Shown here piece after piece: positions 37,807-47,441 of a stretch of DNA of 64,000 nucleotides. The notes under the pieces are model-generated. The model ran no database searches and was not told the origin of the DNA. It saw only the letters and a list, made by a program, of their open reading frames with translations. The translations under genes were made by a program, and so were the position numbers. Source of the DNA: Oscillospiraceae bacterium (GTDB taxonomy: Bacteria > Bacillota > Clostridia > Oscillospirales > Oscillospiraceae); assembly GCA_024691985.1 (NCBI GenBank), contig JAILNC010000100.1:1-64000 (forward strand). Reading direction: 5' to 3'. Numbering within the stretch: the stretch's first letter is position 1; every line of letters begins with the position of its first letter.

Positions 37807-39576
37807 TTAAATTCGGATCGTCAGCACGTTCAGACCGAGGATGTTCTGGTACTGCACGTCCCGCGCGCTCTTGAACACCATGCGGATGCCGATGTTTTTC
37901 GCCGGGTCCTCGCCCGCGGCGAGCATTTGCCGCTCGTGCGGGTCAAAGGGGACGCAGTCGTCCTTGATGCGCAGGATGATATCGTCGTTCTTGTGGACGA
38001 CGCGCACATCGACCGAGTGCGGCTTTTTGTCCTTTGTGAAGCCGTGGTCGATGATGTTGCCGGCCATCTCCTCCATGGACAGACCCGCCAGATAGGCGCG
38101 GTGTGCATCGAGACCGCGGGAGAGGCAGAAGGCCTGAACACGCTCGGCGATGCTGACGACGCCCTCCATGTCCCGTACGCTCAGATCCAGCCGCGCATCC
38201 TCCGGAGCGCCGAAGTCGTCATCAATGACCATGAGCTCCTCCATGTTCCGGGGGAAGCGCTTTTTCCGGATCCAGGCATAGCCGATGATGACCAGCGTCG
38301 TGACGACGCCGTTGAGGACGTTGGCGACGTAGGCACTGTTCAAGCCCATGCTGCGGATCAGCAGGGCGGTGAAGCCCGCCACGCACACCACGCCGTCAAG
38401 CAGACTCAGCAGATGAACCAGGACCTGCTTGTTCGAGGCCTGCCCGTAGCAGGTGAAGTGCATGCAGATGATGCTCAGCGGCATGCACAGCGGCAGGATG
38501 CGAAAGCCCCACACGGTCATCATGAACACGGGCTCGGCGGGATCGTGATAGAAGATGCGTGTCAGCGGCACGGCGCAGAGGATGATCCCCGCGGAGATCG
38601 CATACTGCAGCGGGACGAAGCGCCGGAACATGACGCGCATGACGTCTGTAAGCGTCTGCCGATCCTCCTCGCCGATGCTGACGCTGATCAGCATGCGGGA
38701 CACGGCCAGCATGCCGGTCGGTATCGCCCAGAAGATACGCAGCAGATTGTCCGCCGTGGCGAAGGCCGAGATGGCCACGCTCCCGACGAATATGTCCAGC
38801 ATGCGGTTGACAAGCAGGCCGCGGACGGTCTGATAGACGTTGCTGAGCGCGCCCGGCACGCCGATGCGGAAGATCTCGCCGCTGTCATGCCAGGACAGAT
38901 GGCGGAGACTGAAACGGATGTGCGATTTCCCGGAAGCATAATACTCCGCCTGGACGAGCAGAAAAACCCACATGCCAAGCGACGAGGCCAGCGCGAGGCC
39001 CAGGGCTTCCATATGCAGAAGCTCGACGAACAGATAATTCAGGATCAGATTGACGACGATATAGACCACGCTTGCGATCATGGTCCGCCTTGTCTTGTTC
39101 TCGAGAGAGAGGAACGCAGCAAGGGAGTTGCCGAGCAGCAGGGGGAGCACGCCGAGGGACTGACCGATCAGATAGCGGTTCATCAGCGGGCGCACAGCCT
39201 CGTCTTTGGTCAGAAAGCCAGTCAGATTGAAAAGCCCCATCCCCAGGAAGAGGGCGGCAAAGACGAGACCCGTCAGCGCCGAGACGAGCAGGTTCAGGGA
39301 AAAGACGTTCCGCACCCCATCCTGATCGTTCTCGCCGATATACTTCCCGCACAGGATCACGGAGCCGCCGACCAGAATGAGGCTGAGGGCTGTGATCAGC
39401 ATGTTGAGCGGGCTGTACAGTCCGACCGCGCTCATGGCGTCGACGCCGACGAAGTTGCTGGCGAAGAAGCTGGAAACGATGCCGTTCACCGCGCCGACCG
39501 CGGCCAGAAGGACCTGGATCGGCAGCAGGCGAAACAGCAGCCGGCTGACCATTTTGCAATTGGCGGTCTGATTCAT
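37807..39576 (-). CDS. MATE-family transporter fused to C-terminal RsbW-like HATPase domain
   Basis: 12-TM-like N-terminus; C-terminal GLSMEEMAGNIIDHGFTKDKKPHSVDVRVVHKNDDIILRIKDDCVPFDPHERQML...NIGIRMV: N-box ExxxNxxxHG and D.C.PFDP motifs of HATPase_c_2. Confidence 0.88.
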   Translation of the reverse strand: MNQTANCKMVSRLLFRLLPIQVLLAAVGAVNGIVSSFFASNFVGVDAMSAVGLYSPLNMLITALSLILVGGSVILCGKYIGENDQDGVRNVFSLNLLVSALTGLVFAALFLGMGLFNLTGFLTKDEAVRPLMNRYLIGQSLGVLPLLLGNSLAAFLSLENKTRRTMIASVVYIVVNLILNYLFVELLHMEALGLALASSLGMWVFLLVQAEYYASGKSHIRFSLRHLSWHDSGEIFRIGVPGALSNVYQTVRGLLVNRMLDIFVGSVAISAFATADNLLRIFWAIPTGMLAVSRMLISVSIGEEDRQTLTDVMRVMFRRFVPLQYAISAGIILCAVPLTRIFYHDPAEPVFMMTVWGFRILPLCMPLSIICMHFTCYGQASNKQVLVHLLSLLDGVVCVAGFTALLIRSMGLNSAYVANVLNGVVTTLVIIGYAWIRKKRFPRNMEELMVIDDDFGAPEDARLDLSVRDMEGVVSIAERVQAFCLSRGLDAHRAYLAGLSMEEMAGNIIDHGFTKDKKPHSVDVRVVHKNDDIILRIKDDCVPFDPHERQMLAAGEDPAKNIGIRMVFKSARDVQYQNILGLNVLTIRI

Positions 39577-39611
39577 CTGAATAGCCTCCCGCTTGCGTTT
39601 TTATCCGCAGA

Positions 39612-40823
39612 TCAATAATAAGCCAGGACGGTCAGCAGCGCATAGGCGAGCGTGACGGTCCCGAGGACCAGCGCCTGCGTGCCGCGATGCTCGGTCAGCA
39701 GGCCGACGAACTCGCGTACGGCGGCGTTCGGCCAGAAATACCATCTGGTCGGAGCACCCATGCCGTCGGCCTGCGGCAGTCCGGCCTGGCGGGCCTTCAG
39801 CCCCGCGCGGAACACATGGTAGTTTGTCGTAAAGAACGCGACGCGCGCCTCCGGCGCCTGCTTTCCGATCAGCTCCCCGGAAAAACGCATGTTCTCCTCC
39901 GTGTCGGTGGAGCGGTCCTCCGTCAGGATACGGTCCGCCGGGACGCCCCGGGAGAGCAGATAGTCACGCATGGAGGACGCCTCCGACCGGGACTCGTCCG
40001 GGCCCTGCCCGCCGGAGACGATAAAGCTTGCGTCCCTGCCGTCGGTCTCACGCTGCTCCCGATCGAAGCGCAGGGCGAGGTCCAGACGCCCGCACAGCAG
40101 GGGAGTGGGCGCGCCGTCCTTCTTCAGCCCGCAGCCGAGGACGATCAGATAATCCTTGTCGTGTGCGGCGACCCGCTTGGCGGCGATCCAGTCGGCGGCG
40201 ACGGCGCCGACGATCATGCACTCGAAGTAGAGATAGAAGGCTGCCGTCAGATTGGCCGTGAGGTTGACGAGCAGGATCTCCCGCCGGGAATAGGCGCCGC
40301 GGAAATCCAGATACGCGATGAGGATCTCCCCCGCGATCAGGGCGAGCGCCAGGAGGATCCCCAGAAGATTGACAAAACGCCGCCCCTCATGCCGGATCAG
40401 AGCCAGATTGGAGACCATCAGCGCCGCTGAAAAGCAGAAGAGCAGGGGAGAGGTCAGAAACATATAGTTCTTGGCCGAGTGCACCAGAGAATAGAGCATC
40501 TGCGCGACGCGGTAATCCTCCGGCGCCAGAAAGGCCTGCGCCGCGGCGACGAGGTGCGTGACGGAGATCGAAAGGAGAAACAGGGAAAAACCCGCATAGA
40601 AGATCGTGTTGTAGGAATAGAGATCGCAGCGGAGCTGGCGGAAAAAGGCGGCGGCCAGGAAGGCCGCGGCGGACCCGAAGTACAGCGCGAGGATCAGGTT
40701 CCCCCAGGAGAGCATCGCACGGTAGCCCATCCAGACCAGTCCCGCCAGCGCAAGCAGCGCCGCGGCGGTCAGCAGGGAGAGGGAGAGCGCGATCGGTTTT
40801 GCTTTTATCGTCTTGCCGTTCAA
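39612..40823 (-). CDS. YdcF/SanA/ElyC-like (DUF218) protein with N-terminal multi-TM region
   Basis: YLIVLGCGLKKDGAPTPLLCGRLDLALRF...FIVSGGQGPDESRSEASSMRDYLLSRGVPADRILTEDRSTDTEENMRFS...FFTTNYHVFRA; TTG start. Confidence 0.9.
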   Translation of the reverse strand: MNGKTIKAKPIALSLSLLTAAALLALAGLVWMGYRAMLSWGNLILALYFGSAAAFLAAAFFRQLRCDLYSYNTIFYAGFSLFLLSISVTHLVAAAQAFLAPEDYRVAQMLYSLVHSAKNYMFLTSPLLFCFSAALMVSNLALIRHEGRRFVNLLGILLALALIAGEILIAYLDFRGAYSRREILLVNLTANLTAAFYLYFECMIVGAVAADWIAAKRVAAHDKDYLIVLGCGLKKDGAPTPLLCGRLDLALRFDREQRETDGRDASFIVSGGQGPDESRSEASSMRDYLLSRGVPADRILTEDRSTDTEENMRFSGELIGKQAPEARVAFFTTNYHVFRAGLKARQAGLPQADGMGAPTRWYFWPNAAVREFVGLLTEHRGTQALVLGTVTLAYALLTVLAYY

Positions 40824-40895
40824 TCGTGTCGACCTCGGTTTTCTGCATGGTTTCGCCGAGTGCAGGCCGGATCACCGGCCTGCACTCTCCATCGT

Positions 40896-41201
40896 TTATT
40901 CGGCGGATTCCACGTAAACGGTCTCGCCGAGCTGCCAGACGCGGTATCTCCGCCCTTCGACCGTGAGATCCTGCGGCACGGCGTCCAGAGGTCTCGAAAG
41001 CTCCTGGCGAACGCTGCCCTGGATCATCAGCTTGGTCATGAAGGTGACGAACCAGGAATCACGGCGAAAGCTGTCCCCGAGAAAGACATACTGCTGCCCG
41101 CCGGCGATACGGACCAGCGCGTCGTCGTCGACGGCCTCCATGCGAAAGCTCGCATTGAGCCTGTCGTCACCTGTGGAGTTGGCGGTCATGGAAACAGACA
41201 T
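40896..41201 (-). CDS. Hypothetical 101-aa protein in exporter operon
   Basis: MSVSMTANSTGDDRLNASFRMEAVDDDALVRIAGGQQYVFLGDSFRRDSWFVTFMTKLM...; 12 bp downstream of ABC exporter gene. Confidence 0.65.
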   Translation of the reverse strand: MSVSMTANSTGDDRLNASFRMEAVDDDALVRIAGGQQYVFLGDSFRRDSWFVTFMTKLMIQGSVRQELSRPLDAVPQDLTVEGRRYRVWQLGETVYVESAE

Positions 41202-41213
41202 GATAGCAACCTC

Positions 41214-43502
41214 TTATTCGTTTTCCTGCTTGTTCTCCGCCGGCTCACTTTTTGCCGGCTCATTACCCGCCGGCTCGCTTTCGGTCGGCTCGCTCTCGGC
41301 CACCTCGTTTGCAGCCGGCTCGGTGTCCAGCCTCTGCCTTGCGACGAGCTCGGCAAAGAAACCGTTGTTCGCGATCAGCTCGTCATAGGTGCCGTCCTCC
41401 ATGATATGCCCCTTGTCGAGCACGAGGATGCGGTCACAGTTGCGGATGGTGCTCAGACGGTGCGCGATCACGATGCGCGTGCACTTGAGACCGTCGAGCG
41501 CGTCGGATACCTGCTTCTGCGTCTTGTTGTCAAGCGCGGAGGTGGCCTCGTCAAAAATCAGGATGCGGGGCTTCGGCGCGACCGCGCGGGCGATCATGAG
41601 ACGCTGCTTCTGTCCGCCGGAGATGCCGCCCTGCCCCTCGGACAGGATGGTCTGCATCCCCATCGGCATGGCGCGGATATCGTCGGCAATGCCGGCCAGT
41701 TCCGCCGCCTCCCACGCGTCGTCCAGCGAGAGCTGCGGCGCGGAGATGACGATGTTGGAGTAGATGTCGCCCTGGAAGAGGCTGCCGTCCTGCATCACGA
41801 CGCCGATTTTGCGGCGCAGCGAGCGCAGGTCGAGCTTGGACAGATCGTAGCCGTCGAAGTAGATCGCGCCCTTTTCCGGCGTCTCAAAGCCGAGCAGGAG
41901 GCGTACCAGCGTGGATTTGCCGCAGCCGGTCGTGCCGACGATGGCGACGTACTCGCCGGGCTTGATGCGCAGGCTCATCCCGTCGACCACATAGGGCATG
42001 CTCTCGGTGTAGCGGAAATAGACGTTGGACAGCTCGATGCCGCCCTTGATCGAGGAGACCATGACCTTGTTCTCGGAGGATTCGGGCGCGGTCTTCAAGA
42101 TGGGCTCCGCCATATCGAGAATGGGCTTGATCTGCGCGACGGAGAGGGCCACGCCGGTGAGCGAGGCGAAGGAGGCCATCACAACGCCGTAGGCCGTGTT
42201 GAACGCGATGTACTCGGAGGGAGAGACGTTCGTGCTCACGGCGAGATAGTAGATCAGCAGGTTGCCGGCGAGCGTGATCGCGATGGAGATGGCGGTGTTC
42301 GCCTTGATGAACATCGGCGGGTTGTAGGTCAGCGACGCCGCCTGGGAATATGCGCCGGCCCAGCGGGCGAAGGCGCGCTTTTCGGCGCCGGCGAGCTTGA
42401 TCTTCTGCACGCCGGAGATGAGCGCGAAGCTCAGGCCGTTTTCCTTGGCGCCCTTCTCCATGACCTGCTTGCTGATCTTGATCTGCATCAGGGAGGAGCA
42501 GATGCTGAACGCAAGCGTGACCACGATAATGAGCAGGGCCGGCAGCACCAGCGCGGGCGCATAGCGGAAGATCTGCGTGATGTACAGCAGCGAGGCCAGC
42601 GAGCTCAGCCCCGTGGAAAAGACGTTGCCGAGCAGCAGCGAGCAGAGCTGATTGACCGCTCCGGCGCGGCTGGAGAGCTCGCCGGAGGAATAGCTGCGGA
42701 AGAATCTGGCCGGGAGATTCAGCACGCGCATCATGATCGCGGCCTCCACGGAAAGGGAGGTCTTGATCTCGAGGCGGTTCATCATCATCTCCCGCACCGT
42801 GGTGATCAGCTGCGTGGAGATGATGACCGAGAGCATGAACACAGCTGTGCCGATGAGCAGCATCGTGCTGCCGCTCTCGACGACATAGCCGGTCAGCAGG
42901 CGGTTGATGTTCGTCATGATCATGCCCACGCACGTGGCGAGGAGGGTGAGGATGATCAGCGCGGCAAAGTCCCCGGTGCTCAGACATTCGATGAGATAAA
43001 CGATCAGATCCTTGATGCCCAGCTTTTTCAGCGGCAGCGGACGGTAGAAGCAGACAGCGTCCGGGGCGAACTGCTGCGCATTCTTTTTGTTCAGCGTCGT
43101 CTTTTTCCCCGTGACCGGGTCGCGGAAGCTGTAGCCGATGAAGGACTTCGGCAGCAGGGCGACCGGGACGCCATCCTCCTTGCGGAAGGCGAGCATCGGC
43201 CCATAGGCGTCCTTGTACCAGCCCTCCTCCAGTATCACGTTGCGCCGCATGATGCCGTGCGGACGCAGACTGTATTCCAGCTGCTCGTCGCCGTCGCGGA
43301 TCTCGGCAGGGATCTCGGGGCTTTTGAAATGGTAGTATTTCAGGATCTCGTCGATGGCGTCCTTGGTGATGATGCGATTGTCGTTGAGGAGACCGGCCTC
43401 CTGCTTGCCCAGAACGATCGAAGCCATGCGGTAAATGGAGTCTTCAAAGACCTCCTGGTCGCTTTCCTTGCGCTGGCGAATTTGTTCGTCAAACCAACCC
43501 AT
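41214..43502 (-). CDS. NHLP/NHLM-type bacteriocin-system ABC transporter, permease/ATPase without peptidase domain
   Basis: N-terminal accessory region, ABC TM domain, GTTGCGKSTLVRLLLGFE Walker A, ISGGQKQRLMIARAV, ILIFDEATSALD. Confidence 0.9.
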   Translation of the reverse strand: MGWFDEQIRQRKESDQEVFEDSIYRMASIVLGKQEAGLLNDNRIITKDAIDEILKYYHFKSPEIPAEIRDGDEQLEYSLRPHGIMRRNVILEEGWYKDAYGPMLAFRKEDGVPVALLPKSFIGYSFRDPVTGKKTTLNKKNAQQFAPDAVCFYRPLPLKKLGIKDLIVYLIECLSTGDFAALIILTLLATCVGMIMTNINRLLTGYVVESGSTMLLIGTAVFMLSVIISTQLITTVREMMMNRLEIKTSLSVEAAIMMRVLNLPARFFRSYSSGELSSRAGAVNQLCSLLLGNVFSTGLSSLASLLYITQIFRYAPALVLPALLIIVVTLAFSICSSLMQIKISKQVMEKGAKENGLSFALISGVQKIKLAGAEKRAFARWAGAYSQAASLTYNPPMFIKANTAISIAITLAGNLLIYYLAVSTNVSPSEYIAFNTAYGVVMASFASLTGVALSVAQIKPILDMAEPILKTAPESSENKVMVSSIKGGIELSNVYFRYTESMPYVVDGMSLRIKPGEYVAIVGTTGCGKSTLVRLLLGFETPEKGAIYFDGYDLSKLDLRSLRRKIGVVMQDGSLFQGDIYSNIVISAPQLSLDDAWEAAELAGIADDIRAMPMGMQTILSEGQGGISGGQKQRLMIARAVAPKPRILIFDEATSALDNKTQKQVSDALDGLKCTRIVIAHRLSTIRNCDRILVLDKGHIMEDGTYDELIANNGFFAELVARQRLDTEPAANEVAESEPTESEPAGNEPAKSEPAENKQENE

Positions 43503-43516
43503 ATGTCCGCACCTCC

Positions 43517-45697
43517 TCAGTCGCTCGCGATGAGCTCGGTATAATAGCCGCCCTTGGCGTAGAGCTCATCATGTGTGCCGCGTTCGACCACGACGCCCTT
43601 GTCGAGGACGATGATCTCGTCGCAGTCGCGGATGGTGGAGAGCCGATGCGCGATCACGATGCAGGTGATGCCGCGGTCCTTGACCGCCTTGACCAGCTCG
43701 TATTCCGTTTTGGCGTCCAGCGCGGAGGTCGCCTCGTCCATGATGATGACGGAGGGATCCTGCGCGAGCACGCGGGCGATCTCGAGACGCTGGCGCTGTC
43801 CGCCGGAGAGATCCTTGCCGCCCTCGGAGAGCTTCCCGCCGAAGCCGCCCTCGCGCGCCATGATGTCGTCGTAGATCTGGGCGTCCCGCGCGGCGAGGAT
43901 CATTTCAAAGTCCTCGATGGAATCATCCCACATCTTGATGTTGTTGGCGATGGTATCCTCGAAAAGCGTGATGTCCTGATCCACGACGGCGACTGAGCCG
44001 GTGAAGACGCTGCGGTCGATCTCCGAGATGGACTTTCCGTCAAAGAGGACCTCGCCGCTCCACGGCAGATAGAGACCGGAGATCAGCTTGGAGAGCGTGG
44101 ACTTGCCGCAGCCGGAGGTCCCGACGAAGGCGACGCGGCTGCCGGGCTCCATGTGCATGGAGAAATCCTGGATCAGAGGATCGGCAAGACGGGAGTAACC
44201 GAAAGTCACGTTGTTGAGGTCGATCCGGCCGGAGAGCTTGGAGTAATCCGCGTCCTCCTCCAGCGGGCTGTCCTTGAAATGGGGGTCGGTCGGATACTGC
44301 ATGACGTCCTCTACGCGCTCCATGTCGGTGCGCATCTCCTGGATCGTCTGTCCCGCGGAAATAAGCATCGACGCGGGGGACATGAAGGAGCTCAGAAAGC
44401 CCTGGAAGATCACGATCGAGCCCAGCGTGAACTTGCCCCGCATCGTCAGCCAGACGCCCAGCACCATCACGGCGGAGTTGGCGATGGTGGAAAGCACGGG
44501 CGGGATCGAGCCGAGATACTGGTTGAGACGGAAGTAGCGCACGTTCTGCGCGTTCACGGAGGCCTGATAGCCCGCCCACTTCTGGAAGTAGCCGTTCTCC
44601 GCGCCGCTGGACTTGATGGTCTCGACCATCTGGATGCCGGAGACCTGGGCGGCGGCAAGCTTGCCCTCGTCGCGCATCTGCACGCGGGTGATGTTGACGC
44701 GTTTGGCGGAGATCAGTCTGGATACCAGCAGGTTCAGCACGACCGTCACGACGCCGACGAGCGTCAGCAGAACGCTGTAACGCAGCATGATGAAAAGATA
44801 GAAGAACATCATGATGGTGTTGAGCAGGAGAGGCGTCAGGGTGTTGACCAGCACGCTCGCGATCGAGGCATTGGTGGACTGACGCAGCAGGATGTCGCCC
44901 GCCATGCGCTGCGAGAAGAACTCCATCGGCATCTGCAGAATCTTCCACATGTAGCTGCTGCTGCCGACGATGGCCATCTTGCCGTTGATCTTCAGCGCGT
45001 ACACGGCCTGTATCCATGCCGTGACGATCTGAATGATCCCCAGCAGGGCGAGCAGTCCGATAAAGGGCAGCAGAAGCTCCCGGTTCTCGCCCGTCAGCAG
45101 ACGGTCCATGAAGAAGCCGGTGAAGACGGGATTGATGATGCCGAAGAGATAGCTGATCACGGTCGTGACCAGCACGAAGGCCACCGCGGCCCCGGCGCCG
45201 ACAAGCCGTTTGCGCGCAAATTCCAGCGTGCTCTTCGGCTTCCCGCCGGGGACAAAGTTTTCTCCCGGAACGATGGACAGACAGATGCCGGTGAAGGAAC
45301 GGTCAAATTCCTCCATCGTGACCTTGACCTCGCCGCGCGCCGGGTCGTTGAGATAGGCGTACTTGCCCTTGAAGCCGTCGAGAACGACAAAGTGATTGAA
45401 ATTCCAGTGAATGATGCAGGGGAAGGAGATCTTCTCACGCAGGGCGTCGATCTCGCAGCGAAAGCCCTGCGCCTCAAAGCCGTAGCTGCGCGCCGCGACG
45501 AGCACGTTGCGGGCGTTGGAGCCGTCTCTGGATACGCCGCAGTCGAGACGCACCTGCTCGAGCGGCACCCACTTCCCGTAATAGGCCATGACCATGGCCA
45601 GAGAGGCCGCCCCGCATTCGAGCGCCTCCATCTGCATGACGACCGGGACCTTGGCTACGCCATGGCTGACCGGCTGTTTAATCTTCTTTTGACCCAT
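43517..45697 (-). CDS. NHLP-type peptidase-containing ABC exporter (C39 peptidase/permease/ATPase)
   Basis: C39: MQMEALECGAASLAMVMAYYGKWVPLEQVRLDCGVSRDGSNA...INWNHFVVLDGF-type IIHWNFNHFVVLDGFKGKYAYLNDPARG (Cys, His, Asp all present); GTSGCGKSTLSKLISGLY; LSGGQRQRLEIARVLAQDPSVIIMDEATSALD. Confidence 0.94.
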   Translation of the reverse strand: MGQKKIKQPVSHGVAKVPVVMQMEALECGAASLAMVMAYYGKWVPLEQVRLDCGVSRDGSNARNVLVAARSYGFEAQGFRCEIDALREKISFPCIIHWNFNHFVVLDGFKGKYAYLNDPARGEVKVTMEEFDRSFTGICLSIVPGENFVPGGKPKSTLEFARKRLVGAGAAVAFVLVTTVISYLFGIINPVFTGFFMDRLLTGENRELLLPFIGLLALLGIIQIVTAWIQAVYALKINGKMAIVGSSSYMWKILQMPMEFFSQRMAGDILLRQSTNASIASVLVNTLTPLLLNTIMMFFYLFIMLRYSVLLTLVGVVTVVLNLLVSRLISAKRVNITRVQMRDEGKLAAAQVSGIQMVETIKSSGAENGYFQKWAGYQASVNAQNVRYFRLNQYLGSIPPVLSTIANSAVMVLGVWLTMRGKFTLGSIVIFQGFLSSFMSPASMLISAGQTIQEMRTDMERVEDVMQYPTDPHFKDSPLEEDADYSKLSGRIDLNNVTFGYSRLADPLIQDFSMHMEPGSRVAFVGTSGCGKSTLSKLISGLYLPWSGEVLFDGKSISEIDRSVFTGSVAVVDQDITLFEDTIANNIKMWDDSIEDFEMILAARDAQIYDDIMAREGGFGGKLSEGGKDLSGGQRQRLEIARVLAQDPSVIIMDEATSALDAKTEYELVKAVKDRGITCIVIAHRLSTIRDCDEIIVLDKGVVVERGTHDELYAKGGYYTELIASD

Positions 45698-45707
45698 CGC
45701 AAAGCCC

Positions 45708-46127
45708 TCATCGGAAGAGCAGACTCAAAACCTGGGTCTGCTTGTAGACCACCCGGGCGGGATAGGTCCCGCTTGCCATCGTGGTACGCGCGGTCGCAAA
45801 GACCCGGCCGTCCTCCGTCGTTCCGACACTGGCGATCAGGGTGGAGACGTTGCCGACTTCGACCAGCATCCCGGCTTCCACGTTTTTTGCATGCTGTGCG
45901 TCGTCAAAATACACGACCATTTTTCCTCCCGATACCTCGGCGGTACCGGCGGCGTAGCTTTCGATATGGGCAAACGAACCCCAGACCAGCAAGCCGACCA
46001 GCAGCAGGATGATCGCCCCCATCACGATCCAGACGGTAGGATTGGTTACGCGCAGATAATCTGTGAGCTGTTCGGGGGATGAGATGCGATCCAGGCTGTC
46101 TTTCCGGAAAAGGGATTGTTGATCCAT
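45708..46127 (-). CDS. Short HlyD-like NHLP secretion accessory protein
   Basis: MDQQSLFRKDSLDRISSPEQLTDYLRVTNPTVWIVMGAIILLLVGLLVWGSFAHIESYAAGTAEVSGGKMVVYF... Confidence 0.8.
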   Translation of the reverse strand: MDQQSLFRKDSLDRISSPEQLTDYLRVTNPTVWIVMGAIILLLVGLLVWGSFAHIESYAAGTAEVSGGKMVVYFDDAQHAKNVEAGMLVEVGNVSTLIASVGTTEDGRVFATARTTMASGTYPARVVYKQTQVLSLLFR

Positions 46128-46388
46128 AATCGTGTCCTCCTGTATGATTGGTTGCGCTGGGCATGAAAGCAAAAATCAAATCACTTTATATTATAAATGT
46201 TTAAACGTGTAAAATCAAGATGCGCGTTTGTGACGATATGTCATAAGTTCCGACAGGGAGCGGCAAAATAATTCATAGATTATACAAGAAATATCGAGAA
46301 TATATTGGACATTTATTGGACACAAGCTGGTAGGATAAAGCAGGAAAGAAAAAGCGGAGCCGTACACGGAAGAAACGGAGAGGATCAT

Positions 46389-46988
46389 ATGCTCACATTG
46401 GAATCCTTCGGTCAGCGTATACGAAGCCTGCGGATCGAATTGAATCTTACGCAGCAGGAGCTCGCGGATCAGATGTTCGTCTCGCGCAAGACGATCGGAA
46501 ACTGGGAATCCGGCAACAGGCTCCCGGATATCAGCATGCTCTCCCGTCTGGCCAGGCATCTCGGCGTGGAGACCTATGAGCTGCTCGACGCCATGTATGA
46601 CGGCGAAGAGGATTCGCCGATCGTCATCGTGGTGGAGAAGGAGCAAAGCATCCTGAACAGCTTCGTCCAGCTGATCAGCGACACTTTGCAGGATGCGCAG
46701 GTCTTCGGCTTCGACACCTTCACCGAGGCGCACCGCTTTGCCAACGAGAACCGCGTGGCGATCGCCTTCATCGATGTGGAGCTGCATGAGGACAGCGGCT
46801 TTATTCTGGCAAAGCTCCTGCAGAGCATTTCGCCGCGCACCAACATTGTCTTTCTGACCAGAAATTTCAGCCAGGCCGACGCCGCCTGGGAGATCCACCC
46901 CAGCGGATGCGTCGAGATGCCGCTGACGGCGGAGAAGATCCGCCAGGAGACCGCCAATCTGCGCTACCCGGTCCGGAATCTGAAATAA
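46389..46988 (+). CDS. HTH_XRE - response-regulator-receiver-like fusion protein
   Basis: IRSLRIELNLTQQELADQMFVSRKTIGNWESGNRLPDISMLSRLARHLGV then IVIVVEKEQSILNSFVQLISDTLQDAQVFGFDTFTEAHRFANENRVAIAFIDVELHEDSGFILAKLLQSISPRTNIVFLTRN. Confidence 0.85.
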   Translation: MLTLESFGQRIRSLRIELNLTQQELADQMFVSRKTIGNWESGNRLPDISMLSRLARHLGVETYELLDAMYDGEEDSPIVIVVEKEQSILNSFVQLISDTLQDAQVFGFDTFTEAHRFANENRVAIAFIDVELHEDSGFILAKLLQSISPRTNIVFLTRNFSQADAAWEIHPSGCVEMPLTAEKIRQETANLRYPVRNLK

Positions 46989-46997
46989 GAGAGATAA

Positions 46998-47030
46998 GCA
47001 AAGGCTCCTGCCAAAAGCAGGAGCCTTTGC
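46998..47030. terminator. Bidirectional terminator
   Basis: GCAAAGGCTCCTGC-CAAAA-GCAGGAGCCTTTGC. Confidence 0.88.
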
Positions 47031-47046
47031 CGTTGTGTGTCTGCGA

Positions 47047-47310
47047 TCAGCGGAGCGTGCGGGGGTAGATGGTCAGCTTCTGGCCGGCGTAGATGACGTT
47101 GGGATTGGCGATGTTGTTCCACTGCTGGATCTCGCCGACGGTCACGCCGAAGCGAATGGCGATACCGGACAGAACGTCGCCGCTGGCAACATGGTACATG
47201 ATGTAGCTGCCGTAGTTGTCGTATCTGCCTCTCGCATACTGCTGCCAGGGGCCGTAGCCGCCCTGAACACCCTCGAGTTCCTGATCATTGACCTTGACTT
47301 CGTCAGACAT
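47047..47310 (-). CDS. Double-glycine leader peptide fused to LysM domain
   Basis: MSDEVKVNDQELEGVQGG|YGPWQQYARGRYDNYGSYIMYHVASGDVLSGIAIRFGVTVGEIQQWNNIANPNVIYAGQKLTIYPRTLR; SD GGAGG at correct spacing. Confidence 0.88.
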   Translation of the reverse strand: MSDEVKVNDQELEGVQGGYGPWQQYARGRYDNYGSYIMYHVASGDVLSGIAIRFGVTVGEIQQWNNIANPNVIYAGQKLTIYPRTLR

Positions 47311-47441
47311 TGTAAAATCCTCCATTAAAATAGATTTTTGTATTTACAGAACGGAGACCCGGCCGTGCCTGCGGCCTCCGAAGCTGCTGCATTGTTTGCC
47401 GGCGCGCCTGCGCGCCGGACCCGGGACGGAAACGATGCCGT

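Noticed and set aside
41225-41320. CRISPR-like short repeats
   Set aside because: Irregular, in-frame within the ABC protein C-terminus, no spacers; coding repeat only.
40479-43544. 1021-aa + strand ORF
   Set aside because: Lies antisense to YdcF-like and NHLP ABC genes; low-complexity Asp/His/Gly/Val-rich composition typical of antisense frames.
44153-46012. 619-aa + strand ORF
   Set aside because: Antisense to the C39 ABC exporter, no domain.
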